37,408 bases of DNA. Source: Pseudomonadota bacterium. GTDB lineage: Bacteria > Pseudomonadota > Gammaproteobacteria > Steroidobacterales > Steroidobacteraceae. Position 1 is the first letter of the stretch. Each line of letters starts with the position of its first letter. Of this stretch, positions 15,818 through 26,658 are shown piece after piece. The stretch covers positions 1 through 37,408 of the forward strand of contig JAJZSQ010000019.1 in the NCBI GenBank assembly GCA_021849615.1. Direction: 5' to 3'. The position numbers and the translations under genes are program-made. The notes below the pieces were generated by a model. The model had not been told where the DNA came from, did no database searches, and saw nothing but the letters and a program-made list of their open reading frames with translations.

Positions 15818-16564
15818 ATGGAAAAAAACGGCAAGAAAATCGTGCTTCTGACCCTGACCCTCGTCTCACTCACGCTGTTCGGCTGCGCCGCCGTGCCGCG
15901 TGCCGAGCGCGACCCGCGCGATCCCTGGCAGCGGATGAACCGCGCCACCTTTCACTTCGACATGCAGTTCTACCAGCACGTCGCCTCCCCGGTGGCCCGC
16001 ACATACGTGCGTGTGGTGCCGCACCCGCTGCGCACCGGGATCAGCAACTTCTTCGCCAATCTCAGCTACCCGACCGTGATCGTGAACGCGCTGCTGCAGG
16101 GGCAGCTGAAGGACTTCGTGCGCGATTCGGGGCGCTTCATCGTCAATTCGACGATCGGAATCGGCGGACTGTTCAATCCGGCCTCGCACATGGATATGCC
16201 GCCTGAGGATCGCGACTTCGGACAGACGTTCGGCAAGTGGGGCATCGGCACCGGTCCGTACCTGGTCCTGCCGTTCCTCGGCCCCTCGGATGTGCGCGAT
16301 GCGGCCGGCATGGTCCCGGCCGAATACACCGATCCGGTGCACTACGTGCAGAACACCTGGGCCGACTGGGGCACCCGCGGAGCGGGGCTGCTCAACACCG
16401 ACTCGGAGATGCAGCCGACCATTCGCCTGATCTCCCAATCGGTCGATCCGTACACGTTCGCCCGCCACGCGTATCTGTCGCAGCGGGCGTTCATGGTCAA
16501 GGGCGAGGCCAAGGAGAACGCAGCGGAGGAGGAACTGAAGCAGCTGCAAAGCGGCGGCAACTGA
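15818..16564 (+). CDS. mlaA: Outer-membrane lipid asymmetry lipoprotein MlaA (VacJ)
   Basis: Removes mislocalised phospholipids from the outer leaflet of the outer membrane and passes them to MlaC. From the ATG at 15818 it has 248 residues; the frame extends 10 codons further upstream, but that would put the start over the promoter. Lipobox LFGC gives Cys23. Family signatures include DPWQRMNRATFHFD, SNFFANLSYP, NALLQGQLKD, FIVNSTIGIGGLFNPAS and FGQTFGKWGIGTGPYLVLPFLGPS. It is convergent with mlaB, the last gene of the minus-strand mla operon, so the whole pathway is encoded together although mlaA is transcribed separately. Confidence 0.96.
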   Translation: MEKNGKKIVLLTLTLVSLTLFGCAAVPRAERDPRDPWQRMNRATFHFDMQFYQHVASPVARTYVRVVPHPLRTGISNFFANLSYPTVIVNALLQGQLKDFVRDSGRFIVNSTIGIGGLFNPASHMDMPPEDRDFGQTFGKWGIGTGPYLVLPFLGPSDVRDAAGMVPAEYTDPVHYVQNTWADWGTRGAGLLNTDSEMQPTIRLISQSVDPYTFARHAYLSQRAFMVKGEAKENAAEEELKQLQSGGN

Positions 16565-16581
16565 CCGCCCTCGGACCGAGT

Positions 16582-16607
16582 GAGGCCGCGCGCACGCGCG
16601 CGGCCTC
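16582..16607. terminator. Bidirectional hairpin between mlaA and mlaB
   Basis: A perfect 11-bp inverted repeat: GAGGCCGCGCG (16582-16592), loop CACG, then CGCGCGGCCTC (16597-16607). It sits between the convergent stops of mlaA (16564) and mlaB (16611) and can serve both. No long T-run follows on either strand. Confidence 0.75.
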
Positions 16608-16610
16608 CGA

Positions 16611-16943
16611 TCAGACTCCCTGCTGGAGCATCCCGTCGACGGCGCTGATGCGCGCCAGGCGCAGCAGGCCTTCCGGCAGCCGCTCGAAATGCAGTGCCTT
16701 GCCCGCGCGACGCGCCTCGGCGAGCCAGTCGAGCAGCACCGCCAGTCCGGCACTGTCGGCCTGACGGATCTCCCCGCAGTCGATGACGAATGACTTCGCG
16801 GCTGCGCGCTGGGCATCGAGCCCGAGGGTTCGGGCGCGCCTGGCCGTGGCGAAGGTGAGCGCCCCGCGCGCCGTGCAGCGCTCCGGGGAGCTCACGGCGA
16901 ACTCGAACACCCCGCCCTTCGATTCGCTGGCGCCGGTGGCCAT
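16611..16943 (-). CDS. mlaB: STAS-domain protein MlaB
   Basis: Small cytoplasmic STAS protein (110 residues) that stabilises and regulates the MlaFE ABC complex. The core STAS pattern is visible: GALTFATARRA, then KSFVIDCGEIRQADSAGLAVLLDWLAEARRAGKALHFERLP, including the conserved DSAG with Ser before Ala-Gly. It is the distal gene of the operon mlaF-E-D-C-B, eight bases after mlaC. Length and order match the E. coli operon. Confidence 0.9.
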   Translation of the reverse strand: MATGASESKGGVFEFAVSSPERCTARGALTFATARRARTLGLDAQRAAAKSFVIDCGEIRQADSAGLAVLLDWLAEARRAGKALHFERLPEGLLRLARISAVDGMLQQGV

Positions 16944-16951
16944 CGGTGCGC

Positions 16952-17599
16952 TCAGGGCTGCTTCTTCAGCGCCGCCGGCTTCTCACCAGCCTGCAGCCGC
17001 TGAATGACCGCATCGAGTCCGTGTTGCTGAATCTGCGGACCGAGCTCGGCGCGGTAGCTCGTGACGTAGCTGATGCCCTCGACGTTGAGGTCGAACGCCT
17101 GCCACCCCGACGGGGTCATGTACACGTAGAACAGCACCGGGATCGTCGCGCCGTTGGAACGTTTGAACACCGTGCGCACCGTGGCGACCTTGGTGCCGGG
17201 TTTCACGTGCGTCGGGTAAACCGTGAGCATGTTGGAGTGGAACTCAAGGAGCGCCGCACCGTAGTTCTTGACCATCGAGTCCTTGAACGCCTGGATGAAG
17301 CGCTCCTTCTGCTCGGCGGTCGCCTTGCGACCGTACCGGCCGAGCACCAGGTCCGCGGCGAGCTGGGCATCGAAGTGCGGCACCAGGTACTTGTTGACGA
17401 TCGCCTCGATCTTCTCAGGGTGGCCGCGCAGCTCGGCGCGATGGCCGTTCAGCGCCTGGAGCATCTCATTGGCCACCGACTGGATCATCTGCGAGGGCTG
17501 CTCGAACGCCGCCGTCTGGCTGGGAGCGGCATACGCGGCCGGCGCGAGCATCAGCGGACCGGCCAGGGCGGCCACGGCGATCAGAGTCACGGCTTTCAT
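16952..17599 (-). CDS. mlaC: Periplasmic phospholipid carrier MlaC
   Basis: Periplasmic lipid-binding shuttle between MlaA in the outer membrane and MlaFEDB in the inner membrane. It has 215 residues with a clear signal peptide (MKAVTLIAVAALAGPLMLAP ending AYA). The mature protein has family features: FDAQLAADLVLGRYGRKATAEQKERF, FKDSMVKNYGAAL, and GWQAFDLNVEGISYVTSYRAE near the C-terminus. Its start overlaps the mlaD stop by one base (17599), so translation is probably coupled. Confidence 0.94.
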   Translation of the reverse strand: MKAVTLIAVAALAGPLMLAPAAYAAPSQTAAFEQPSQMIQSVANEMLQALNGHRAELRGHPEKIEAIVNKYLVPHFDAQLAADLVLGRYGRKATAEQKERFIQAFKDSMVKNYGAALLEFHSNMLTVYPTHVKPGTKVATVRTVFKRSNGATIPVLFYVYMTPSGWQAFDLNVEGISYVTSYRAELGPQIQQHGLDAVIQRLQAGEKPAALKKQP

Positions 17600-18111
17600 T
17601 ATTTCTGCTCCTTTGCACCGCCGCCTGAGCTCTTCGAGCCGCTCTTGCTGGCGAAATTGGCGAAAAACTTGTTAATCAGGTTCTCGAGCACGAGCGCGGA
17701 CTGCGTCTGGATGATCTCGCTGCCGGCCTTGAGGTAAGTCGGCATGCCGCCCGGGCTGATGCTGATGTACTGCCCGCCGAGCAGCCCCTCGGTGTCGATG
17801 CTCGCGGCGCTGTCCATCGGGATCTGGTTGAAATGCGGGTTGATGAGCAACCACACCTTGGCCCGCTCGGTATTGGTGTCGAAGTCGATGCGGGTCACCT
17901 GCCCGATGCGCACGCCGGCCATGCGCACCGGGGCGCCGACCTTGAGGCTGCCGATGTTGTCGAACTGTGCGGTGACGGGGTAGCCGACCGGTTTGCTGAA
18001 GCTGAACTTCAGGCCGTTGGTGGGCAGCTGCATGCTGAGAAACAGCAGCGCCGCGAGCCCGAGCAGCACGAACAGGCCCGTTCCGATTTCTAATGAGCGA
18101 TTGGCGCGCAT
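17599..18111 (-). CDS. mlaD: MCE-domain substrate-binding protein MlaD
   Basis: Inner-membrane-anchored MCE protein that forms the hexameric ring on the MlaFEDB transporter. It has 170 residues: an N-terminal anchor (EIGTGLFVLLGLAALLFLSMQ), then the MCE domain with the patterns VTAQFDNIGSLKVGAPVRMAGVRIG and GLLGGQYISISPGG. The C-terminal tail is Lys/Ser/Gly-rich. There are 16 bases between mlaE and mlaD. Confidence 0.95.
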   Translation of the reverse strand: MRANRSLEIGTGLFVLLGLAALLFLSMQLPTNGLKFSFSKPVGYPVTAQFDNIGSLKVGAPVRMAGVRIGQVTRIDFDTNTERAKVWLLINPHFNQIPMDSAASIDTEGLLGGQYISISPGGMPTYLKAGSEIIQTQSALVLENLINKFFANFASKSGSKSSGGGAKEQK

Positions 18112-18127
18112 GGCTGAAAAAATCCTC

Positions 18128-18889
18128 TTACATGAATGCGGCGGTCAGCACGTAATCGAGCAGGAGCGTCATCACCGAGGAGGCCACCACCGTACGGGTG
18201 GTCGCAAGGCCCACGCCCTCGGCGGTCGGATCGGCGTGATAGCCCTCGTTGACAGCGATGAGACTGACGACGGCGCCGAACACCACGCTCTTGACGATCC
18301 CTTCGGTCACGTCCTTCAAAGCGACCGCACTCTGGGTCTGCGACCAGAACGTGCCGTGATCGACACCGAGCATCTGCACGCCGATCAGCTGTGCCCCGAA
18401 GAGCCCGATGACGTTGAAAATCGCGGTCAGCAGCGGCATGGCGATCAGTCCGCCGAGGAAGCGTGGTGCGGCCACGTAGCGCAGCGGATCGACCGCCATC
18501 ACTTCCATGGCGGTGAGCTGGTCGGTGGCGCGCATCAGGCCGATTTCCGAGGTCAGCGCGGTGCCGGCCCGTCCGGCGAACAGCAGTGCCGTCAGCACCG
18601 GGCCGAGCTCCTTCAGCAGCGCAAGCGCCGCGGCCGTGCCGAGCGCCTCGGTGGCCCCGAATCGATTGAGCAGCTCGTAGCCCTGCAGCCCGAGCACCAT
18701 GCCGGTGAACAGCCCCGAGAGCATGATGATGATGAGCGAGCGGGCGCCGGCGTTGTAGATCTGCGCGATGATGAGCTTCGGGCGGGCGAGCGCCGGGATG
18801 CACGCCCCGAGCAGCCGCACGAAGAACAGCCCGGTCACACCGGTCTTGCGCACCGCCTCCATCACTCCGACCTTGGATGCAGCGCTCAT
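18128..18889 (-). CDS. mlaE: ABC transporter permease MlaE
   Basis: Membrane permease of the phospholipid transporter (MlaE/DUF140 family), 253 residues with about five to six hydrophobic segments. Examples are LIIIMLSGLFTGMVLGLQGY and the C-terminal VVASSVMTLLLDYVLTA. The conserved ALAxLKELGPVLTALLFAGRAGTALTSEIG region, which contacts the ATPase, is present in full. The ATG overlaps the mlaF stop as ATGA (18886-18889). Confidence 0.96.
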   Translation of the reverse strand: MSAASKVGVMEAVRKTGVTGLFFVRLLGACIPALARPKLIIAQIYNAGARSLIIIMLSGLFTGMVLGLQGYELLNRFGATEALGTAAALALLKELGPVLTALLFAGRAGTALTSEIGLMRATDQLTAMEVMAVDPLRYVAAPRFLGGLIAMPLLTAIFNVIGLFGAQLIGVQMLGVDHGTFWSQTQSAVALKDVTEGIVKSVVFGAVVSLIAVNEGYHADPTAEGVGLATTRTVVASSVMTLLLDYVLTAAFM

Positions 18890-19722
18890 CGCGGGCTCTC
18901 CAGCAGTTCCGTGGCGTAGTCTTTGGCCGGGTAATGAAAGCGCACCGGACCCTCGGCACCGCCCGTCATGAACTGGCGCACCGTCGGGGAGTCGCTGCGG
19001 GCGAGCTCCGCAGGCGTACCCGAGGCGACCACCCGGCCCTCGGAGAGCAGGTAGCTGTAATCGGCGATGGTCTCGATCTCGTGCACGTCGTGGGACACCA
19101 CGATGCTCGTGATCTTCAGCGCATCGTTCATCTGCTTGATCAGACGCAGGATCACCCCGAGGGAGATCGGATCGAGGCCGACGAACGGCTCATCGTAGAT
19201 CAGCACTTCCGGATCCATGACGATCGCTCGGGCGAGCGCAACGCGCCGCGCCATGCCGCCGGAGAGTTCCCCGGGCATCAGGTGCGCCGCGCCGCGCAAC
19301 CCCACCGCCTCGAGCTTCGTCAGCACCAGATTGCGGATCAGCGGTTCGGGCAGATCGGTGTGCTCGCGCACCGGGAAGGCGACGTTCTCGAACACGTCGA
19401 TGTCCGTCAGCAGCGCACCGTTCTGGAACAGCATGCCCATGCGCTGGCGCGTGGCATAGAGCTCGCGGCTGCCGAGCGTGCCGACGTCCCGGCCGAACAC
19501 CGACACCACGCCGCGGTCGGCGTAGATCTGTCCGGTGATCAGGCGCAGCAGGGTCGTCTTGCCGGTGCCGCTCGGCCCCATGACCGCGGTGATCAGCCCG
19601 CGGCGCGCGGCGATGTCGAGTCCGGAGAAAATGGGCCGACCGTCTACGGCGTAATGCACGCCGCGCACGTCGATGATCGCGTCGTCCGGCACTTGCACCG
19701 CGGCGCTGGCTGATTCACTCAC
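18886..19722 (-). CDS. mlaF: ABC transporter ATP-binding protein MlaF
   Basis: ATPase that powers phospholipid transport by MlaFEDB. I chose the GTG at 19722 (278 residues), which has GAGGAGGCAGGGA upstream; the frame runs on to 20367, but that part is antisense to nothing real and lies across the aldolase gene in a shadow frame. Walker A GPSGTGKT is at 49-56, the signature LSGGMARRVALARA follows, then Walker B EVLIYDEPFVGLDP and the switch His in VVSHDVHE. It is the first gene of the mla operon, 32 bases after the aldolase gene, so read-through from that gene is possible. Confidence 0.95.
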   Translation of the reverse strand: MSESASAAVQVPDDAIIDVRGVHYAVDGRPIFSGLDIAARRGLITAVMGPSGTGKTTLLRLITGQIYADRGVVSVFGRDVGTLGSRELYATRQRMGMLFQNGALLTDIDVFENVAFPVREHTDLPEPLIRNLVLTKLEAVGLRGAAHLMPGELSGGMARRVALARAIVMDPEVLIYDEPFVGLDPISLGVILRLIKQMNDALKITSIVVSHDVHEIETIADYSYLLSEGRVVASGTPAELARSDSPTVRQFMTGGAEGPVRFHYPAKDYATELLESPR

Positions 19723-19754
19723 GCGATTCCCTGCCTCCTCGCTGCCCCGCCGGT

Positions 19755-20774
19755 TCAGGCGGCGCGCTCCAGGTCGGTCGAGTAGCGGCCGGTGCTGGCG
19801 AGCGCATTGAGTTTGGCGCGGCGCAGGAACTCCTGCTGACCGGCCTTGAAGTCCGCGCTGCGTCCGCCCCAGGCGGCCAGCGCCGTCTCCTGCAGCGCCC
19901 GTCCGTAGCTGAACGTGACCGCCCAGGGAAGCGAGCCGGTCTGATGGATCAGCGACAGGTGCAGCGTCGCCTCGGCCGGCGATTGTCCGCCGGAGAGGAA
20001 CGCGATACCCGGCACGGCCGGCGGCACGTGGCGCTTCAGACAGCGCACCGTCGCCTCGGCAACCGCCTCCGGCGCGGCGCGCTGGGCCGCCTTCTTGCCG
20101 GAGATGACCATGTTCGGCTTCAGCACCATGCCCTCGAGCACGACGCGCTGGTCCTGCAGCTGTTTGAACACGCAGCTGAGCGTCGCATCGGTCACCTCTT
20201 CGCAGCGTTCGATCGAGTGATCGCCGTCCATCAGCACTTCCGGCTCGACGATCGGCACGATGTCGTTCTCCTGGCAGAGCGCCGCATAGCGCGCCAGCGC
20301 GTGCGCATTCGCCTCGATAGCGAACGCGCTCGGAACCCCGGCGGCGATGTCGATCACCGCGCGCCACTTGGCGAAGCGGGCGCCGAGCCCGCGGTACTCG
20401 ATCAGCCGCTCACGCAGCCCATCGAGGCCCTCGGTGATCGTCTCGCCCGGGAACCCGGCGAGCGGCTTCGCGCCGCGGTCGACCTTGATCCCGGGCACGA
20501 TGCTCTGCTGCGTGAGGTACTGCGGGAACGGGGTGCCGTCGGAGGCCTTCTGGCGCAGCGTCTCCTCGTAGAGGATCACCCCGCTGATCGACTCGGCCGC
20601 CCCCGGGGCGCTGAAGAGCATGTCGCGGTAGGTGCGCCGGTGCTCCTCGGTCGACTCGAGCTGGATCGCCTCGAAGCGCTTGCGGATGGTGCCGGTGCTC
20701 TCGTCCGCGGCCAGGATCCCTTTGCCCCGGGCAACCATCGCCTGGGCAATCCGAGCAAGCTCACTGCGATTCAT
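19755..20774 (-). CDS. fba: Class I fructose-bisphosphate aldolase
   Basis: Schiff-base aldolase cleaving fructose 1,6-bisphosphate to dihydroxyacetone phosphate and glyceraldehyde 3-phosphate in glycolysis and gluconeogenesis. I chose the ATG at 20774 with GGAG upstream (339 residues); the longer frame to 20915 lacks support. Eukaryotic-type class I features are clear: KGILAADESTGTIRKRF (18-34), catalytic Glu177 in IVEPEVLMDG, Schiff-base Lys219 in GMVLKPNMV, and the GIAFLSGGQSPAEAT segment. It is divergent from the SUF regulator, leaving about 180 bases for both promoters. Confidence 0.95.
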   Translation of the reverse strand: MNRSELARIAQAMVARGKGILAADESTGTIRKRFEAIQLESTEEHRRTYRDMLFSAPGAAESISGVILYEETLRQKASDGTPFPQYLTQQSIVPGIKVDRGAKPLAGFPGETITEGLDGLRERLIEYRGLGARFAKWRAVIDIAAGVPSAFAIEANAHALARYAALCQENDIVPIVEPEVLMDGDHSIERCEEVTDATLSCVFKQLQDQRVVLEGMVLKPNMVISGKKAAQRAAPEAVAEATVRCLKRHVPPAVPGIAFLSGGQSPAEATLHLSLIHQTGSLPWAVTFSYGRALQETALAAWGGRSADFKAGQQEFLRRAKLNALASTGRYSTDLERAA

Positions 20775-20880
20775 GACGATTCTCCGCGACTGGTGGATCG
20801 GCCGCACATGCCGACGGATCGGCATCACTTCGCTGCGCACCGTGAGGCGTGCAAGGATACCAAATGACCCGCACGGCGGC

Positions 20881-20907
20881 GCTTGGTTCCGGACACCGCT
20901 TGGTTCC
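20881..20907 (+). repeat. 10-bp direct repeat upstream of the SUF regulator promoter
   Basis: GCTTGGTTCC occurs at 20881-20890 and again at 20898-20907, the start-to-start distance being 17 bases. The second copy contains the -35 element. It could be a binding site or a small duplication. Confidence 0.6.
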
Positions 20908-20928
20908 CGACGCAATTAGTACTAAAAT
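20900..20928 (+). promoter_or_regulatory. Sigma70 promoter of the SUF operon
   Basis: TTGGTT (20900-20905), a 17-base spacer, and TAAAAT (20923-20928). Predicted start is around 20935, giving a leader of about 20 bases to the regulator ATG at 20954, which carries AGAGGA as ribosome site. Confidence 0.75.
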
Positions 20929-20932
20929 AGTC
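20920..20932 (+). promoter_or_regulatory. IscR type-1-like operator over the -10 element
   Basis: TACTAAAATAGTC fits 12 of 13 positions of the GACTRWWWYAGTC core of the known IscR type-1 site. It covers the -10 box, so binding would block RNA polymerase. The likely binder is the Rrf2 regulator encoded next, giving autorepression. Confidence 0.65.
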
Positions 20933-20953
20933 CTACTTCCAGAGGATGCAGCC

Positions 20954-21439
20954 ATGGTCCGAATCAGCCGGCTCACAGACTATGCGACGGTGCTGCTCGC
21001 CGTGCTCGCCGCCGAGCCGCAGCGGGTGCAGACGGCCGCGGCGCTCGCCGAAGAGACGCACATCGGCGCGCCCACTGTGAGCAAACTGCTGAAGCAGTTG
21101 CAGCGCGCAGGCCTCGTCAGCTCCACGCGCGGTCTGCACGGCGGCTATCAGCTCGCCCGGCCGGCGACGCAGATCAGCGCCGCGGCGATCCTCGATGCGC
21201 TCGAGGGCCCGGTCGCCCTCACCGACTGTTCGGTGGCCCACGGACACTGCGACATCGAGGACAGCTGCCGTGTCGGGCGCGTCTGGCAGCGGCTGAATCT
21301 CGCGATCCGCCGCTCGCTCGGTGAGGTGAACCTGGCGCAGCTCGCCGGCCTCGATCCCATCCACACGCGTCTTCCGGTGCTCGAGCGCGACGTGAAGGCG
21401 GCGGTCTCCGCCGTCCCGCTGCGCCTCCCGAGCGCCTGA
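20954..21439 (+). CDS. Rrf2-family regulator of the SUF system (IscR-like)
   Basis: Fe-S sensing repressor of 161 residues, matching the gammaproteobacterial/Xanthomonas SUF-operon Rrf2 type (TIGR02944). I chose the ATG at 20954 with AGAGGA upstream; the upstream in-frame extension covers the promoter. An N-terminal winged HTH (SRLTDYATVLLAVLA, THIGAPTVSKLLKQLQRAGLVSS, RGLHGGYQLAR) is followed by Cys92, Cys99 and Cys105 (DCSVAHGHCDIEDSC). These are spaced nearly as the IscR cluster ligands (92, 98, 104). It is first in the operon, 31 bases before sufB, and probably represses its own promoter when carrying a [2Fe-2S] cluster. Confidence 0.93.
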   Translation: MVRISRLTDYATVLLAVLAAEPQRVQTAAALAEETHIGAPTVSKLLKQLQRAGLVSSTRGLHGGYQLARPATQISAAAILDALEGPVALTDCSVAHGHCDIEDSCRVGRVWQRLNLAIRRSLGEVNLAQLAGLDPIHTRLPVLERDVKAAVSAVPLRLPSA

Positions 21440-21470
21440 CTGACGATATAACCACTTCGCTTTACCGCAC

Positions 21471-22916
<1,446 letters not shown>

Positions 22917-22932
22917 CCCCAAGGTCATACGC

Positions 22933-23678
<746 letters not shown>

Positions 23679-23682
<4 letters not shown>

Positions 23683-24965
23683 GCAGCGCGGTGCTCAATC
23701 GCCTGAAGGACGAGTACGGCGCGGTCCGCGCAGTACTGCCCCCGGGCGTGATCGGCGCGGAGCGACGCCGCGAGGCACTCGAGGCGCTGTGCGCGCAGGG
23801 GCTGCCTGCGGCCCGCGACGAGAACTGGCGCTACACGGATCTGCGCATCCTCGAGCAGGCGCGCTTCGCCCCTGTCCAGACACAGGCGGCGGCGCTGCCG
23901 CCGCTGCCCGAGGTGCCGGAGGGATTCGCGCGCTACGTCTTCGTCGACGGCCGGCTGCACTCGGGCGCCGGCGCTGCGCATGGGGTCACGGTGCATACGG
24001 CGCGCACGGACGATGCCAGCGCCGCGGCGTGGCGGCTCGAGGCGCGACTGCCCGAGGCGCGCCTGGCGCTGCTCAACGAGACCTTCGCCACCGACGCGGT
24101 CTCGATCGAGGTCGCCGCCGGCACGCAGGCCGCTGGCATCGAACTGGTGTTCATCGCCTCGGCCGCCGCGACCGAAGGCGCTTCGTATCCGCGCGTGCGG
24201 CTCGCGCTCGGCGCGGACTCGCGGCTGAGCGTCATCGAGCGGCACCTCGGCCGCGCCGAAGCGCCCAGCCTGGTCACCAGTGCGGTCCAGGTCGATCTGG
24301 CACCGCATGCGGCGCTCACCCACTATCGGGTGCAGCAGCTCGGGGCCCAGGCGGCATGGTTCGACACGCTGTCCGCTGAGCTCGCCGCAGACGCCCGCTA
24401 CGAGATGCTCGCCGTCGGCGCCGGCGCACTCAGCGCCCGCTCGACGGTCCATGCGCGCCTGAGCGGCCGCGGAGCGGAATTTTCACTCGCGGCCGCGGCG
24501 CTCGCCGACGGCCAGCAGAGCCTCGACCTGTACGCCCTGAGCGAACATGTCGCGCCGCGCACGCGGACCGAACAGACCTTCCGCGGCATTGCCTCGAACC
24601 GCTCGCGTGCGGCCTTCAACGGCAAGGTGGTCGTGCGCGAGGGGGCGCGCGGTACCGACTCGCGCCAATCGCTGCGCGGCCTGCTCGATGGCGCGCAGTG
24701 CGAGGTCGACTTGCGCCCGCAGCTGGAAATCTACACCGATGAGGTCAGCTGCAGCCACGGCGCGACCGCCGGCAAGCTCGATGAGAACATGCTGTTCTAT
24801 CTGCTCTCGCGGGGCATCGCCCCGGAGGCGGCGCAGCACCTGCTCAAATGGGCGTTCCTCGAGGACGTGATCGCGAAGATCACCCTGAGCGACCTGCGCC
24901 GCCAGATCGAGACCACCCTGCTCGGGCAGATGCGCGAGCTGGAAACGCTGAAGGAGTTGCTGTGA
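23679..24965 (+). CDS. sufD: Fe-S cluster assembly subunit SufD
   Basis: SufB paralogue that pairs with it in the scaffold and is needed for iron entry. It has 428 residues. The N-terminal part carries DENWRYTDLRIL. The beta-helix core ends with EVSCSHGATAGKLDENMLFYLLSRGI, where the His of SHGATAG corresponds to E. coli SufD His360. The N-terminal 250 residues diverge and are Ala-rich. The stop overlaps the sufS GTG as GTGA (24962-24965). Confidence 0.95.
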
Positions 24966-26206
24966 ACACCGCTGCTGCTGTCGCCGCACCGCTCGATGCG
25001 GAGCGAGTGCGCCGCGATTTTCCGATCCTCGCCCAGCAGGTCAACGGCCATCCGCTCATCTATCTGGACAGCGCCGCCTCCGGACAGCGGCCGAACGCGG
25101 TGCTGCGCGCCGTGGAGCGCTACGAGACGCATCATCACTCGAACGTGCACCGCGGCGTGCACGCACTCAGCCAGACCGCGACCGAAGCCTTCGAGGGCGC
25201 GCGCGAGCGAGCGCGGCGCTTCCTCAACGCCCGCTCGCGGCGCGAGATCGTGTTCGTGCGCGGCACCACCGAGGGCATCAACCTCGTGGCGCAGGCATTC
25301 GCCCGCCCGCGGTTCGGTCCCGGCGATGAGATCCTGATCAGCGGCCTCGAGCACCACGCCAACATCGTGCCGTGGCAGATGGTCTGCGAGCAGACCGGCT
25401 GTGCGCTGAAGGTCGCTCCGATCGACCGGCGCGGGGAAGTCGATCTCGAGCGGCTCTTCGGGCAGCTCACCGCCCGCACCCGCCTAGTCGCCGTGGCGCA
25501 TGTCTCGAACGCCCTCGGCACCATCCTGCCGGTCGAGCGCATCGTGCAGGCCGCACACTCGTGCGGCGCGCTGGTGCTGCTCGATGGCGCCCAGGCCGTC
25601 CCGCACACCGCCATCGACGTACAGGCGCTCGGCTGCGACTTCTACGCCTTCTCAGGACACAAGCTGTACGGCCCGACCGGGATCGGGGTGCTGTTCGGCC
25701 GCGAGGAGCTGCTCGAGGAAATGCCGCCGTGGCAGGGCGGCGGGGACATGATCCGCACCGTCTCGTTCGAGAAGAGCACCTACAACGAGCTGCCGTGGAA
25801 GTTCGAAGCGGGCACGCCGAACATCTCCGGTGCCGTGGGGCTCGCCGCCGCGATGGACTACCTCGAGGGACTCGGCATCGAGGCGGTCGCGGCGCACGAG
25901 CAGCGCCTGCTCGCCCTCGCCACGGCCGAGCTTAACCGCATCCCGGGCCTGGAGATCATCGGCACCGCGGCGCACAAGGCCGCCGTGCTCTCCTTCACGC
26001 TGCGCGGCTGCCACCCGCACGATCTGGGCACCATCCTCGACAGCGAGGGCGTGGCGATCCGCACCGGCCACCACTGCGCAATGCCGGTCATGACGTTCTT
26101 CGACATCCCGGCGACCGCTCGCGCCTCGTTCGGCTGCTACAACACCGAGGCGGACGTCTACGCGCTGGTGGCGGCACTCGGCAAAGCCCGTGAGGTGTTC
26201 GGCTGA
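24962..26206 (+). CDS. sufS: Cysteine desulfurase SufS
   Basis: PLP enzyme that removes sulfur from cysteine and hands it to SufU. I chose the GTG at 24962 (414 residues), which overlaps sufD by four bases; the ORF's earlier codons lie inside sufD. PLP-binding Lys234 is in FYAFSGHKLYGPTGIG, preceded by LLDGAQAVPH (Asp of the pyridine N contact). The active-site Cys372 is in AIRTGHHCAMPVM, the group II motif. The regions HHSNVHRGVHALSQ and GTTEGINLVA are also typical. The end overlaps the sufU start (TGATG). Confidence 0.97.
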   Translation: MNTAAAVAAPLDAERVRRDFPILAQQVNGHPLIYLDSAASGQRPNAVLRAVERYETHHHSNVHRGVHALSQTATEAFEGARERARRFLNARSRREIVFVRGTTEGINLVAQAFARPRFGPGDEILISGLEHHANIVPWQMVCEQTGCALKVAPIDRRGEVDLERLFGQLTARTRLVAVAHVSNALGTILPVERIVQAAHSCGALVLLDGAQAVPHTAIDVQALGCDFYAFSGHKLYGPTGIGVLFGREELLEEMPPWQGGGDMIRTVSFEKSTYNELPWKFEAGTPNISGAVGLAAAMDYLEGLGIEAVAAHEQRLLALATAELNRIPGLEIIGTAAHKAAVLSFTLRGCHPHDLGTILDSEGVAIRTGHHCAMPVMTFFDIPATARASFGCYNTEADVYALVAALGKAREVFG

Positions 26207-26649
26207 TGGACCTGAAAGATCTCTATCGCGACGTGATCCTCGATCACAACCGCCAGCCGCGCAATTTCGGCCCGCTCGAGAACGCCGATGCGCACGCCGA
26301 CGGCCACAATCCGCTGTGCGGTGATCGGCTCACCGTATGGGTGAGCCTTCAGGGCGATCGCATCGCCGACGTGCACTTCGAGGGTAAGGGTTGCGCCATC
26401 TCGACCGCGTCCGCCTCGCTGATGACCGAAGCGGTCAAAGGCAAGGACACCGCGACGGTGCGCCGTCTCTACGAGCAGGTGCACACCCTGCTGACGCACC
26501 CGAACACGACGCCGGACGCCTCGCTCGGCAAGCTGGCGGCACTCGGAGGCGTCAGCGAATTTCCGGCGCGGGTCAAGTGCGCGACGCTGTGCTGGCACAC
26601 CTTGAGCGCGGCGCTCGATCGCAGCGCCGATGCCGTCACCACGGAGTGA
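26206..26649 (+). CDS. sufU: Sulfur-transfer/scaffold protein SufU
   Basis: Zinc-containing SufU-type protein that accepts persulfide sulfur from SufS. It has 147 residues with Cys38 and Asp40 in HNPLCGDRLTVW, Cys63 in EGKGCAISTASASLM, and Cys125 in RVKCATLCWHTL. These match the B. subtilis SufU ligands Cys41, Asp43, Cys66 and Cys128. There is no sufE in the window, so this protein probably replaces it. It starts within the sufS stop (TGATG, 26204-26208). Confidence 0.94.
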   Translation: MDLKDLYRDVILDHNRQPRNFGPLENADAHADGHNPLCGDRLTVWVSLQGDRIADVHFEGKGCAISTASASLMTEAVKGKDTATVRRLYEQVHTLLTHPNTTPDASLGKLAALGGVSEFPARVKCATLCWHTLSAALDRSADAVTTE

Positions 26650-26658
26650 GGTTCAAGC

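Noticed and set aside
19723-20367. N-terminal extension of the mlaF frame.
   Set aside because: It runs through the aldolase gene in another frame on the same strand and is Arg/Gly-rich. The GTG at 19722 has a strong ribosome site and gives the normal family length.
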